Origin: an uncultured Prevotellaceae bacterium
GTDB taxonomy: Bacteria > Bacteroidota > Bacteroidia > Bacteroidales > Bacteroidaceae
Length of the DNA stretch: 56,232 bases
NCBI GenBank assembly: GCA_900318685.1
Contig: ONLL01000022.1
Coordinates: forward strand, 1 to 56,232
Direction of reading: 5' to 3'
In this document: positions 41,811-51,159 of the stretch, in pieces
Position numbering within the stretch: the first letter of the stretch is position 1
Layout of the letters: each line of letters opens with the position of its first letter
Made by a program: the position numbers and the translations under genes
The notes under the pieces: generated by a model
Database searches by the model: none
What the model was told of the DNA's origin: nothing
The model's input: only the letters and a program-made list of their open reading frames with translations

Positions 41811-44800
41811 TTATTGATGTGAGATGTATTTCTTTCCATCTATGATATAGATTCCTGCGGGAAGTTTCTGGATGCTGACGCCAGGCAGGCGGCGCCCCGA
41901 GAGGTCATAGACCATGCGGCTGCTGGATGTGGCAGGTCGAAGTTCCTTGATTCCGGTGCTATTGCCCAAGTAGCGGAGCTGGAAGTGATCGTAGGCAACC
42001 CAGTCGGCATCCACCGTCTGCTGTTTGCGGATTCCGAGTCGCATGGATTGCTTTTCGGAGGGGAGGGCATAGATGACCGAATTGCGGTAGCGGTCATTGT
42101 TGTTGAAGGCCCTGGAAGCGGCAGCAAGGTTGTCGGGATAGCGGTAGGGACTGTAGCTGTAATCCTCGCAGCTGTAGAGGTTCTGTAGTGGGGTGGAGGC
42201 ATCGCCGAGATATAGCTGTGCGTTGTCGATGGAGGCATCTTGCTGCTGCCAGGCATCATGGGCGGGCTCGATGGCTCCGGCACGGTAGAAGGCGTTGGCG
42301 GAGAGCTGATAGTAGCCAGCGGGCATGTCGGTCAGCTCCTGCCAGATGTCGAAAGAATGGGAGAACTGCTCGGCCGTCTCGCTGTTGTAGCCCGCGTATG
42401 TGGCACTGATGTCTGCGCCCGTCCGTACGGCAGGGATGTCGGCCCCCTGCCAACCCACGTTGTAGCGGGTGAAGGAGCTGTTCTGGATGAGGAAAGTGAG
42501 GTCGGCGGGCTGGCCGGAGCGTGCCAATTGCAGTTGCTCCTCCTGATAGTCTGCCACGGCGTTGAGCAGTTGCTGGTAGCGCTGGCGGCGAATGGCAGTG
42601 GTGCCGTTGTTGACGGCCCGCGAGGCGTTGTTGTAGGCTTGGGTCAGTGCGCTGTTGTTGGCATCCTTGTAGTAATTTTTCACCTCCTTGACCAGGTTCT
42701 TGAGTTCCTGCAGGTCGGCTATTCCCTGAAACTGGGCGTCGTCGTGCATGGCAGTGGCACGGGCAGCGATCTCTTTCACCTGGAGGTCGGAGAGGGCGCA
42801 GTCGAAGATTTGGAAGTCGTCGAACAGGGCGTGCTCCATGATGGCATCTCCGGAGAACGGCGAGTGGGCTATTCGGGCGACTTTCAGCTTACCTACGAGC
42901 TCGGGCAGATTGACGTTAGTGGCCTGCGTGCGTCGCAGTTGCCCGTCTACGTAGAGGCGGACGGTGCCATCCTTCTGGGTGCAGGTGATGTTGTGCCATT
43001 CCCCGATCTGGAGGCAGGACCATGAGGAAATGTTGCTCAGGGCCGTTCCATCCTTCAACTCGCAGTACCAGTTGTTGTTGCTGCCTGAGTTAATGATGCC
43101 GAAGTACTGGGTCGTGCCGTTGCTCAGCTCCAATGCCCAGGAAAAGCTGTTGGTGTTGTTGCCAATACGCTGGAGCACATTCAGGCTGACGGTATAGTCC
43201 GTGGCACCAGCAAGGGCATCCTGCACAGCCTTGATGGGTAGGTTCATGTAGCTGTTCTCGCCCTGTTGCCCGGTGGATAGGACGTAGTTGCCGTCAGACT
43301 GCTGCTCAATGGCAGCCTTGCTGATGAGTGTGCCACGATAGAGGCCGGAGTCGTCGGTGGGAGTGCCATCGTCGAATGAGAAGCGCAGTCGGGGTTGGGG
43401 TAGGGGATCGGCCACGGGCACGCCAACGTCAGCCACCTTCAGACGCAGGACGTTGACCGAGTAAGCTGCGGCATCGTAGTTGATGGTGCCGTCGGCCTCG
43501 ACACTTACGGCCTTCGAGTGTGGAGTGATGGCGAAGGGGCTGGTCAGGGTGTTCTCGTCAGTACCATTGGGGGCCGAGAGCACCTCAGCCTCGCCAGAGA
43601 CCACGTGTCCGTTCTCGAAAGTGAGGCGCACGGTAGTGGCTTTGGGGTGTGGATTGACTAGCTTGACGTAGAAAGTATCCCCCTGCTTGTCGATATTGGC
43701 ACTGGTGTAGATGCTGCGGTCGGCGTATTCGCGCAGGTTCGTGTCGATGATTTGCACACCGTCCAGATAGCAACGCACGTGCTTTCCTTCCTTTTGCACG
43801 CGGATGGTGTACTCCTGCCCCGTCTTCAGCTGGCCAGTCTTGTCAGCGAGGGTGGACTTTACGCCATTCTTGCATTGCTCTACGGCATGCTTGGAGTTAC
43901 CCCATCCGCCCACGTTCAGCCAGCTGTAATTCTGCGCATCCTTGTAGTCGAAGATGATCAGAAAGCCTTCGGAACCGCCGTCCTTTGTGGCATGTACGGT
44001 CATGTCCACGTTGGTAGTAGTAAACCGTTTGTTGAGCACGCAGGTGACGTCGGTGGCCGAAGTGTTTGTCTGACGGAACGTGTCTCCGCTGAGAGTCCAG
44101 CTGCCGCCCCGTGTGGTCCACTCGCTAGGTATCAGGTTCTTGACCTCGAAGGTCGTGTCGCTGGCAGTAACGCTGAGATCCGTGAAGGTGGCGCTGGTGG
44201 CCCAGGTACCGAGGCCAATGCTGCCCTCTGCGGCGTTGAAGTCCGGGGTATTGTCCTGCTCGTTCCAGCGGATATTCTGGTGGCCTATGTTATTGCTGAA
44301 CATGCGTTGCACGTAGTAGGAGGGCGTGCCGTAGCTCATCGACGAGTTGAAGCGTATCATGTCCGGACGCCAGGCGCAATTCTCTTCGTGGGTGAAAATG
44401 GGCGCATAGCTCATCATGGTGACCGACTCGCTGTTGTTTTCGCATCCCTGCATGAACACGGCTTCGCCGATGGCGGCGTTCATGTTGCCCCACCAGCCGC
44501 AATCCTTCGTCACAGCATACTCGCCCACATAGATGTGCGTGGAGGACTTCGATTGGTTGTCGTAGCGATCGTATTGGCTGATGAAGAAGTCGGGGGTGTC
44601 ATAGTAGTGTTCATCCTTCAGCTCCACGGGTTCGGTGACGTTGTCGAAATAGTAGCTGTCGGCCACCAGGTGCAGCTCTGGCCAACGTGTCTTTATGGCG
44701 GTGTAAAACTGCATGTAGCGCTTCATATAGTCGTCGCGGTTGAGCATGAACTCCTGCTCGTTGCCTATCTCCATGTATTTCAGGTCGAAGGGCTCGGGAT

Positions 44801-45836
44801 GGCCGTTCTGTGCACGCATGCGGCCGTAGAAGGTCTCGGTGGCCGAGCCGTTGGCATACTCGATGGCGTCGAGTGCTTCCTGAATAAAGGGATCGATATC
44901 GTTCTCGTCCACCTTCCAGTCATGTCCCAGACCCATGTTGACCACGAAGAGGGCATGTGTCCCCAGGTCCTCAGCCAACTGCAGGCACTCGTGGTAGCCC
45001 AGTCCGTCGGTCACCTTGTAGCCCCAGTTGCGGTTCAGGTGGCCGGGGCGCTCCTCGATGGGACCCACGGACTTTTTCCACTCGAAGCGATTCGTGGCGC
45101 CATCGGCGTAGGCGCCCTCGATGTAGCAGCCGCCGGGGAAGCGCATGAAGCGCGGGTGAAGATCGGCCAGCATCTGCGCCAGATCCTCGCGGCAGCCGTT
45201 GGGGCGATTCTTGAACGTTGGCGGGAAGAGGCTGACCACATCCAGGTAGATGACACCTTTAGCCGATCCTTTCAGCACTAGTCGCCCCTGCGGTTCATTG
45301 CCCGTTGCCTGGATCGTGGTGGTCAGCTTCTGCCATTCTTGTGTGGCGCTGACGTCGATGGTCGTCTGTCCCATCTGTCGTCCGCTGGTGTTCTGCAGTA
45401 CGGCCGTGATAGTTCCCTCGTATGTGTCTTCGGCACGGAGCCAGAAAGAGAGCGTGTAGGTGCGGCCGCTGACGATGTTGATGCCCCAGTAGCCCTCGTT
45501 GCGCACACCGCCGCCAGCCGACCTGATGTTCAGGCGTAGTGCGCGTTTCTGCACCTCATTCAGCATGTTGTCACTGCTCAGGGTGATGGAGGCATTGCCG
45601 ATGGAGCTCCAGGCGAGAGGACTGTTCATGTCCTCCTCGAAAGAACGGTTGCGCACCAGCTCGGCGTACAGGCCGCCGTCGCCTGCGTGGTTGATTTCTT
45701 CATAAAAGATACCATAGTGATCCTCAGTTACCAGCTGTCCCCGGTTCTTGAAATCAAAGGAAATTATCACCTGAGCCTGTGCCGACAGGGCACACAGGGC
45801 GAAAGTCCATGCAGATAAACATCTTCTGAGTTTCAT
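41811..45836 (-). CDS. Secreted GH51 alpha-L-arabinofuranosidase with LamG-like domain
   Basis: 1341 aa, signal peptide 1 to about 21 (CALSAQA). The GH51 core begins HYGIFYEEINHAGDGGLYAELVRNRSFE and contains a carbohydrate-binding insertion (about 75-205). The acid/base Glu is in MEIGNEQEF (E360) and the nucleophile is in IYVGEYAV (E439). A middle beta domain (about 570-730) resembles family-66/LamG-like concanavalin folds. A second LamG-like domain spans about 845-1035 (FSFDDGTPTDDSG...ALFDDFQIF). Helices and a C-terminal galactose-binding-like domain precede the sorting tail VYDLSGRRLPG...GIYIIDGKKYISHQ. First gene of a two-gene hemicellulase operon with its own -7 box. Confidence 0.9.
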   Translation of the reverse strand: MKLRRCLSAWTFALCALSAQAQVIISFDFKNRGQLVTEDHYGIFYEEINHAGDGGLYAELVRNRSFEEDMNSPLAWSSIGNASITLSSDNMLNEVQKRALRLNIRSAGGGVRNEGYWGINIVSGRTYTLSFWLRAEDTYEGTITAVLQNTSGRQMGQTTIDVSATQEWQKLTTTIQATGNEPQGRLVLKGSAKGVIYLDVVSLFPPTFKNRPNGCREDLAQMLADLHPRFMRFPGGCYIEGAYADGATNRFEWKKSVGPIEERPGHLNRNWGYKVTDGLGYHECLQLAEDLGTHALFVVNMGLGHDWKVDENDIDPFIQEALDAIEYANGSATETFYGRMRAQNGHPEPFDLKYMEIGNEQEFMLNRDDYMKRYMQFYTAIKTRWPELHLVADSYYFDNVTEPVELKDEHYYDTPDFFISQYDRYDNQSKSSTHIYVGEYAVTKDCGWWGNMNAAIGEAVFMQGCENNSESVTMMSYAPIFTHEENCAWRPDMIRFNSSMSYGTPSYYVQRMFSNNIGHQNIRWNEQDNTPDFNAAEGSIGLGTWATSATFTDLSVTASDTTFEVKNLIPSEWTTRGGSWTLSGDTFRQTNTSATDVTCVLNKRFTTTNVDMTVHATKDGGSEGFLIIFDYKDAQNYSWLNVGGWGNSKHAVEQCKNGVKSTLADKTGQLKTGQEYTIRVQKEGKHVRCYLDGVQIIDTNLREYADRSIYTSANIDKQGDTFYVKLVNPHPKATTVRLTFENGHVVSGEAEVLSAPNGTDENTLTSPFAITPHSKAVSVEADGTINYDAAAYSVNVLRLKVADVGVPVADPLPQPRLRFSFDDGTPTDDSGLYRGTLISKAAIEQQSDGNYVLSTGQQGENSYMNLPIKAVQDALAGATDYTVSLNVLQRIGNNTNSFSWALELSNGTTQYFGIINSGSNNNWYCELKDGTALSNISSWSCLQIGEWHNITCTQKDGTVRLYVDGQLRRTQATNVNLPELVGKLKVARIAHSPFSGDAIMEHALFDDFQIFDCALSDLQVKEIAARATAMHDDAQFQGIADLQELKNLVKEVKNYYKDANNSALTQAYNNASRAVNNGTTAIRRQRYQQLLNAVADYQEEQLQLARSGQPADLTFLIQNSSFTRYNVGWQGADIPAVRTGADISATYAGYNSETAEQFSHSFDIWQELTDMPAGYYQLSANAFYRAGAIEPAHDAWQQQDASIDNAQLYLGDASTPLQNLYSCEDYSYSPYRYPDNLAAASRAFNNNDRYRNSVIYALPSEKQSMRLGIRKQQTVDADWVAYDHFQLRYLGNSTGIKELRPATSSSRMVYDLSGRRLPGVSIQKLPAGIYIIDGKKYISHQ

Positions 45837-45874
45837 AAGCTTTTTATTCGTTAGGTAGTATGTGAATTTCGTTG

Positions 45875-45882
45875 CAAAGGTA
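45875..45882 (-). promoter_or_regulatory. -7 box of the GH51-GH27 operon
   Basis: Plus-strand CAAAGGTA gives TACCTTTG on the minus strand, 38 nt upstream of the start codon. Confidence 0.7.
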
Positions 45883-45985
45883 CTAAAAATATTTCAGAAT
45901 GCAAGTGAATAAATCACGGAAAAATCTACCCAAATTACTGATTCTTCCTGACGTTTTTCTCAGGGCGCCCCTTTTCCTGTTGCTC

Positions 45986-46105
45986 TCCACGCCTTTGGTG
46001 CCCACCACCATCTATGTCCTCGGCGGTACGCAGTGCTCCCAGATATCAAATGGCGTGAGCATAGTCTCTACCGTTGGCAATGCGACCAAGGTATTCGTGA
46101 AATAA
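45986..46105 (+). pseudogene. Remnant of a secreted protein's C-terminal sorting tail
   Basis: The plus-strand frame ending at 46105 reads IYVLGGTQCSQISNGVSIV then NATKVFVK. This parallels the common Prevotella tail pattern of the form VYxLxGxxVxxPTKGVNIV...KKVLVK. No signal peptide or body of a gene remains upstream, which is occupied by the promoter of the GH51 operon. I read it as the last fragment of an eroded extracellular enzyme gene. Confidence 0.4.
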
Positions 46106-46164
46106 GGTTAGGATAGGATAGCTGACACCTAGTATCGCCGGTGGCTGACGGGCGGTTCGAAAGA

Positions 46165-46235
46165 GGCTGACTTCCGTCACTAAACTCCGTTGCTTCTGCA
46201 ACGAAAGCCCGTTACTTTAATAACGAAAGTCGGCC
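46165..46235. other. Tandem hairpins with a closing stem in the gpsA-GH51 interval
   Basis: CGTTGC/GCAACG (46188-46203) and CGTTA/TAACG (46210-46225) are each followed by AAAG. GGCTGACTTCCG (46165-46176) pairs imperfectly with CGAAAGTCGGCC (46224-46235) around both. Could be a repeat element or structured RNA; no promoter box was seen next to it. Confidence 0.4.
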
Positions 46236-46270
46236 ACTATCATAATAGCATGTAGGCAGATACCTTGTTC

Positions 46271-46319
46271 AGCCCCCAACCCCTCGCTCGAGCTTTGCTC
46301 GCCAAGAACTTAGGGGGCT
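46271..46319 (-). repeat. REP-like palindrome at the end of the serS-lysS-gpsA operon
   Basis: AGCCCCC (46271-46277) and GGGGGCT (46313-46319) bracket CCCCTCGCTCGAGC-type sequence. The C-rich outer motif relates it to the REP elements at 20004, 52396 and 53716. It is 6 bp beyond the gpsA stop and may double as terminator. Confidence 0.6.
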
Positions 46320-46324
46320 AATGT

Positions 46325-47326
46325 TCACCGGAATGAGTCGGTGAGGAGTTTGATTTCTATCTGCGGGGTGATGCGTTCGTAGAGAATGTTGTATACGGCA
46401 TCGAGGATGGGCATGTTGACGTGCCAGTGGCGGTTGATCTCCTTCATGCACTTCGTGCCGAAATAGCCCTCGGCTATCATCTCCATCTCCATCTGCGCCG
46501 ACTTCACGCTGTAGCCCTTGCCGATCATCGTGCCGAAGACTCGGTTGCGAGAGAAGTTGGAATAGCCCGTCACCAGCAGGTCGCCCAGGTATACGGAGTC
46601 GTAGACATTGCGCGTGGGGTCGGGATGAACCGTCTGGAGGAAGCGCGACATCTCCTGCACGGCATTCGACATGAGCACCGCCTGGAAGTTGTCGCCGAAC
46701 TTCAGTCCTCCACAGATGCCGGCAGCGATGGCATAGACATTCTTCAGGACAGACGAGAACTCGATGCCGATGACGTCGGTCGAGGTCTTCGTCTTGATGA
46801 AGGGACTGGCCAGCACATCGGCGAAGGCCTGAGCCTTCTCAAGCTCAGCGCAGCCCACGGTGAGGTAGCTCAGTCGCTCGAGTGCCACCTCCTCAGCATG
46901 CGACGGTCCGCCGAGACAAGCCAGACTGTCGTGGGGCACGTCGAACACCTGATGGAAATACTCCGAGCAAATGAGGTTCTCGTCGGGGACGATGCCCTTG
47001 ATAGCCGTGACGATGAACTTGTCCTTGAGGCGTGTCTTCAGCTTGCGCAGATGATTCTTGAGGTAGGGCGAAGGTACGACGAACACCAGCGTGTCGTAGT
47101 CGGCGACGATGCGGTTGAGGTCGTTGCTGAAGCTGATCTCCTGAATGTCGAAGTGTACGCTGGTGAGATAGCTGGGATTGTGGCCCATGCGGCGGAAGTC
47201 ATCAATCTGGTCCTCACGGCGCATATACCATCCTATGTGATGAGTGTGCCCCACCACGATCTTGGCTATGGCCGTTGCCCACGAGCCGCCGCCTATGATT
47301 GCTATCTTTCCGCAGTCGTATGGCAT
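46325..47326 (-). CDS. gpsA: NAD(P)-dependent glycerol-3-phosphate dehydrogenase
   Basis: 333 aa cytoplasmic enzyme making sn-glycerol-3-phosphate for phospholipids. The Rossmann motif is IAIIGGGSWATAIAK (8-22). The family signature with the catalytic Lys is in AIKGI and in SSVLKNVYAIAAGI (about 190-203, includes K195). LGGPSHAEEVA and DLLVTGYSNFSRN are also present. The protein ends EIKLLTDSFR. It starts 10 nt after lysS, third gene of the serS-lysS-gpsA run. Confidence 0.95.
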   Translation of the reverse strand: MPYDCGKIAIIGGGSWATAIAKIVVGHTHHIGWYMRREDQIDDFRRMGHNPSYLTSVHFDIQEISFSNDLNRIVADYDTLVFVVPSPYLKNHLRKLKTRLKDKFIVTAIKGIVPDENLICSEYFHQVFDVPHDSLACLGGPSHAEEVALERLSYLTVGCAELEKAQAFADVLASPFIKTKTSTDVIGIEFSSVLKNVYAIAAGICGGLKFGDNFQAVLMSNAVQEMSRFLQTVHPDPTRNVYDSVYLGDLLVTGYSNFSRNRVFGTMIGKGYSVKSAQMEMEMIAEGYFGTKCMKEINRHWHVNMPILDAVYNILYERITPQIEIKLLTDSFR

Positions 47327-47336
47327 ACTTATCTCT

Positions 47337-49133
47337 CTAGCTTAGAGCGTTCTGGCTGCACTCTATCCACTTGGCAATCTCGTCGACGCCAGGCTTCACG
47401 AGGGTGAGCTTGAATTTCTTCACGATGTCGCCAATCTTCTGCTGCAGGCCCTGAGGCTTCTCGTCCTTGATGTCCTGGATGAGGTAGAATCCAGCCTTGC
47501 GCAGCACGTAGACCCAGTCCTCGGCAACGCCAATCTGGGCCCACTCCTGAATGCTGCTCTGGGGAGCCTTCTTCTCGGGTTTCATCTGTGGGAACAGCAT
47601 CACCTCGCCGATGGCAAACTTTCCGGTGAGCAGCATCACCAGACGGTCGATGCCGATACCGATGCCGAAGGTTGGAGGCATACCATATTGCAGGGCACGC
47701 AGGAAGTCGTGGTCGATGATCATGGCCTCGTCGTCGCCCTTGTCGGCAAGCTTCATCTGTTCTATGAAACGCTCCTCCTGATCGATGGGGTCGTTGAGCT
47801 CAGAGTAGGCATTAGCCAGCTCCTTGCCGTTCACCATCAGCTCGAAACGCTCGGTGAGACCGGGCTTTGAGCGGTGCATCTTGGTCAGAGGCGACATCTC
47901 GACAGGATAGTCGGTGATGAAAGTAGGCTGGATGAAGGTGCCCTCGCAGAACTCGCCGAAGAGCTCGTCGATGAGCTTGCCCTTGCCCATCGTCTCGTCG
48001 ACCTCCATACCCTTCGACAGGCAGAACTGGCGGATCTCGTCCTCACTCTTGCCGTCGCAGTCGAAGCCGGTCTTCTCCTTGATGGCATCCAGGATAGGCA
48101 GACGGCGGAAGGGAGCGCGGAAGGAAATCACCTTGCCGTCGATCTCAACTTCGGGCTTGCCGTTGACAGCCGTACAAATCTGCTCCAACATATTCTCAGT
48201 GAAGGTCATACCCCACAGCAGGTCCTTATAGCTCACGTAGAGCTCCATGCAGGTGAACTCCGGGTTGTGGGTCTTGTCCATACCCTCGTTGCGGAAGTTC
48301 TTGCCCATCTCGTAGACACCCTCGAAGCCGCCTACGATGAGACGCTTCAGATAGAGCTCGGTAGCGATGCGCATGTACATGTCCTGGTTGAGGGCATTGA
48401 AATGGGTGATGAACGGACGGGCCGATGCTCCGCCGGCAATGTTCTGCAGGATAGGGGTGTCCACCTCAGTATAACCTGCATCGTCGAGGATGCGGCGCAT
48501 GGTGCGGATGATGGTGGCACGCTTGAGGAACGTCTCTTTGACGCCGGTATTCACCACCAGGTCGACGTAGCGCTGACGGTAGCGCAGCTCAGGATCATCG
48601 AAGGCATCGTAAACCTTGCCGTCGGCATCCGTCTTCACCACAGGCAGCGGCTTCAGACTCTTGCTCAGCACAGTCAGCTCCAGCACGTGGACGCTGATCT
48701 CGCCGGTCTTCGTACGGAACACATATCCCTTCACTCCTATGAAGTCGCCCAGGTCAAGGAGCTTCTTAAATACAATATTATAGAGGTCTTTGTTCTCATC
48801 GGGGCAGATAGCGTCGCGCTGTACGTACACCTGGATGCGGCCCTTGGAGTCCTGCAGTTTGGCAAAGGCAGCCTTTCCCATGATGCTCTTGCTCATGATT
48901 CGTCCGGCGATGCTCACCATGCGGCTGTTCTCAGGTGTGGCCGTCTCGCGCACGTCGTTGCCTTCATCGTCTTTGCCAATGACAGGCAGGTCTTCAAACT
49001 CGTTGATGATGTCGGCGCTCCATGCTGTCACGGGGTACTCGGCGGCAGGGTAGGGGTTGATGCCCATGCGGCGCAGCTCGTCGAGTGACTGGCGGCGCAG
49101 TATTTCTTGTTCTGAAAGTTCTAATATGTTCAT
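47337..49133 (-). CDS. lysS: Lysyl-tRNA synthetase, class II
   Basis: 598 aa. The N-terminal OB anticodon-binding domain (about 60-170, SIAGRIMSKSIMGKAAFAKLQDSKGRIQVYVQ) is followed by class II catalytic motifs: motif 2 FRNEGMDKTHNPEFTCMELY and motif 3 GIGIGIDRLVMLLTG. The C-terminal extension of about 80 aa after motif 3 (KKAPQSSIQEWAQIG...WIECSQNALS) is longer than in E. coli and is a Bacteroidetes feature as far as I recall. It is 62 nt after serS. Confidence 0.97.
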   Translation of the reverse strand: MNILELSEQEILRRQSLDELRRMGINPYPAAEYPVTAWSADIINEFEDLPVIGKDDEGNDVRETATPENSRMVSIAGRIMSKSIMGKAAFAKLQDSKGRIQVYVQRDAICPDENKDLYNIVFKKLLDLGDFIGVKGYVFRTKTGEISVHVLELTVLSKSLKPLPVVKTDADGKVYDAFDDPELRYRQRYVDLVVNTGVKETFLKRATIIRTMRRILDDAGYTEVDTPILQNIAGGASARPFITHFNALNQDMYMRIATELYLKRLIVGGFEGVYEMGKNFRNEGMDKTHNPEFTCMELYVSYKDLLWGMTFTENMLEQICTAVNGKPEVEIDGKVISFRAPFRRLPILDAIKEKTGFDCDGKSEDEIRQFCLSKGMEVDETMGKGKLIDELFGEFCEGTFIQPTFITDYPVEMSPLTKMHRSKPGLTERFELMVNGKELANAYSELNDPIDQEERFIEQMKLADKGDDEAMIIDHDFLRALQYGMPPTFGIGIGIDRLVMLLTGKFAIGEVMLFPQMKPEKKAPQSSIQEWAQIGVAEDWVYVLRKAGFYLIQDIKDEKPQGLQQKIGDIVKKFKLTLVKPGVDEIAKWIECSQNALS

Positions 49134-49195
49134 TTGGTGGGATTTGCAATTATCGAATTTGCGATTATTCGGGATTTCGATTTATCGATGAGTGT

Positions 49196-50515
49196 TTAGT
49201 CGATGATATCGAAACCGGTATACTTCTGCAGTGCCTTCGGGATGCGGATGCCCTCAGCCGTCTGATTGTTCTCCAGCAGGGCTGCCACGATGCGGGGCAG
49301 GGCCAGTGCCGAGCCGTTAAGGGTGTGGCAGAGCTCTGTCTTCTTGTTGTCGGCACGGCGATAGCGGCACTTCAGACGGTTGGCCTGATAGGTGTCGAAA
49401 TTGCTCACGCTCGATACCTCGAGCCAGCGTCCCTGAGCCTCGCTGTAGACCTCGAAGTCGTAGCAGATGGCGCTGGTGAACGACTGGTCGCCGCCGCAGA
49501 GCAAGAGGATGCGATAGGGCAGCTCGAGCTTCTTCAGCAGACCTTCCACGTGTTCCAGCATCTCCTTGTGGCTCTCCTTCGAGTGCTCAGGCTTGTCGAT
49601 GCGCACGATCTCGATCTTTGAGAATTCATGCAGGCGGTTCAGTCCGCGCACGTCCTTTCCGTAGGAGCCTGCCTCACGGCGGAAGCACTCGGTGTAAGCG
49701 CAGTTCTTGATGGGCAGCTTGTCTTCGTCGAGGATGACATCGCGGTAGATGTTGGTCACGGGCACCTCAGCGGTGGGGATGAGGTAGAAGTCGTCGACCT
49801 CACAGTGATACATCTGTCCCTCCTTGTCGGGTAGCTGGCCGGTGCCATAGCCAGATGCTGCGTTGACCACCGTGGGCGGCATGATTTCGGTATAGCCGCT
49901 GGCACGAGCCTCGTCGAGGAAGAAGTTGATGAGCGCACGCTGAAGCTGAGCACCCTTGCCGATGTAGACGGGGAAACCGGCACCGGTGATCTTCACACCG
50001 AGGTCGAAGTCGATGAGGTTGTATTTCTTGGCAAGTTCCCAGTGGGGCAGGGCGTTCTCGATGCCCAGGGTGGGATTGCAGGTCCAGTTGCCAACGGTAT
50101 CGTCGGCCGTGCATTCCTTCAGGTTCGATTTGACCACATGATTGTCCTCGGCGGCCTTTCCTTCGGGCACTTCGTCGTAGGGAATGTTGGGTATCTGGCA
50201 GAGCAGGCGGGTCATCTCCTCCTGCGCCTGGTTCATTTTCTCTTCCAACTGCTTAGAGCTTTCCTTGAGGGCGCTCACGGCCTGCTTGGCCTGCTCGGCC
50301 TCGTCGCGGCGGCCTTCCTTCATCAGTCGTCCAATTTGGCCCGACTGCTGTTTCTGCTCGTTCAGGTTTTTGTCCAGCTGCTGCTGGGCTTCACGACGCT
50401 GGCGGTCGACGGCCAGCACCTCGTTGATAGCTTCACGTGCACCGTTGAAGTGCTTCTTCTCCAAGCCGCGAACAACGCGCTCAGTATCCTCTGTGATGAG
50501 TCTTAATGTTAACAT
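49196..50515 (-). CDS. serS: Seryl-tRNA synthetase
   Basis: 439 aa. The N-terminal antiparallel coiled coil that contacts tRNA-Ser is obvious (about 25-105, many Gln/Lys/Glu, e.g. QQLDKNLNEQKQQSGQIG). The class II motifs follow, with TAEVPVTNIYRD, CFRREAGSYGKDVRGLNRLHEF (motif 2) and NGSALALPRIVAALLENNQ (motif 3). First gene of the run, with a -7 box 66 nt upstream of its start. Confidence 0.97.
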   Translation of the reverse strand: MLTLRLITEDTERVVRGLEKKHFNGAREAINEVLAVDRQRREAQQQLDKNLNEQKQQSGQIGRLMKEGRRDEAEQAKQAVSALKESSKQLEEKMNQAQEEMTRLLCQIPNIPYDEVPEGKAAEDNHVVKSNLKECTADDTVGNWTCNPTLGIENALPHWELAKKYNLIDFDLGVKITGAGFPVYIGKGAQLQRALINFFLDEARASGYTEIMPPTVVNAASGYGTGQLPDKEGQMYHCEVDDFYLIPTAEVPVTNIYRDVILDEDKLPIKNCAYTECFRREAGSYGKDVRGLNRLHEFSKIEIVRIDKPEHSKESHKEMLEHVEGLLKKLELPYRILLLCGGDQSFTSAICYDFEVYSEAQGRWLEVSSVSNFDTYQANRLKCRYRRADNKKTELCHTLNGSALALPRIVAALLENNQTAEGIRIPKALQKYTGFDIID

Positions 50516-50580
50516 CTTGTTTATTTACAATTTACGAATTTTCAATATACAATATTATCTGAAATTAAGCTAATTGAGTG

Positions 50581-50588
50581 CAAAGGTA
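50581..50588 (-). promoter_or_regulatory. -7 box of serS-lysS-gpsA
   Basis: Plus-strand CAAAGGTA gives TACCTTTG on the minus strand. The interval to serS is AT-rich with repeated TTTACAA/TTTACGAA-like words. Confidence 0.65.
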
Positions 50589-50621
50589 CTACTTTTCGCT
50601 GACATCTGCAAGCCTTTTCCG

Positions 50622-51047
50622 CTATTTTCTTCGTTTCAGGGTCAGTGTGCGGGGCAGTTTGTGCCATTTCCCGTCCACAGGCACTTTCAGCGTCGCTCCT
50701 GCCTGCTGCTGCAACGTGTAGGTAGAATCGTTGACCTGCGTCAGCGTGGCCGTCAGGTCGTCGCTGCCGTAGTCGTTGACCAGCTCGAGCGAGGCCTTAC
50801 TGCCCTGAACCGTCGCGTCGGTCACTATCCAGCAGAAGCTGTTGCCCTTCCTGGCCAGGAAGCCGGGCACCTTGCCATATACCTCCTGTCCGCTGATGAC
50901 GATGTCCTGATCGTGGAAGTTGATTTTCATATACACATTCTCGTCGGTATTGTAGAGATAGCCCCTGAAAGCGGTGCTGTCAGCCTGCTGTGCCTGGGTG
51001 ATGAGGGCGCAGAACAGGAATGCCGTTGTGACGAAAAGATTCTTCAT
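50622..51047 (-). CDS. Small secreted protein of unknown function (141 aa)
   Basis: The start is set at the Met at 51047, which opens a signal peptide (MKNLFVTTAFLFCALITQAQ). The longer reading from 51086 begins upstream of the -7 box. The mature part, about 120 aa, has alternating beta-strand character (FRGYLYNTDENVYMKINFHDQDIVISGQEVYGKV) and ends in a basic KWHKLPRTLTLKRRK. I do not recognise the family. Probably periplasmic; monocistronic and divergent from the nucleotidyltransferase gene. Confidence 0.75.
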   Translation of the reverse strand: MKNLFVTTAFLFCALITQAQQADSTAFRGYLYNTDENVYMKINFHDQDIVISGQEVYGKVPGFLARKGNSFCWIVTDATVQGSKASLELVNDYGSDDLTATLTQVNDSTYTLQQQAGATLKVPVDGKWHKLPRTLTLKRRK

Positions 51048-51075
51048 ATTGTGGATATTTATTCCATTGAGGGCA

Positions 51076-51083
51076 CAAAGGTA
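51076..51083 (-). promoter_or_regulatory. -7 box of the small secreted protein gene
   Basis: Plus-strand CAAAGGTA gives TACCTTTG on the minus strand, 28 nt before the chosen start. Confidence 0.65.
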
Positions 51084-51147
51084 CAAATAAATGTGTGAAA
51101 ACGGAAAGAATTTTGAGATTTTCTTTTTCTTTTAGCACTTTTCTTCG

Positions 51148-51155
51148 TACCTTTG
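51148..51155 (+). promoter_or_regulatory. -7 box directly before the nucleotidyltransferase-guaA genes
   Basis: TACCTTTG ends 4 nt before the ATG at 51160, implying a leaderless transcript. Confidence 0.65.
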
Positions 51156-51159
51156 CAGC

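Noticed and set aside
43752-45281. Long plus-strand frame (509 codons) antisense to the GH51 gene
   Set aside because: The opposite strand encodes an enzyme with clear catalytic motifs; the antisense frame is an effect of GC-biased third positions.
47874-49088. 404-codon frame antisense to lysS
   Set aside because: Mirror frame of a conserved aminoacyl-tRNA synthetase without promoter or recognisable domains.
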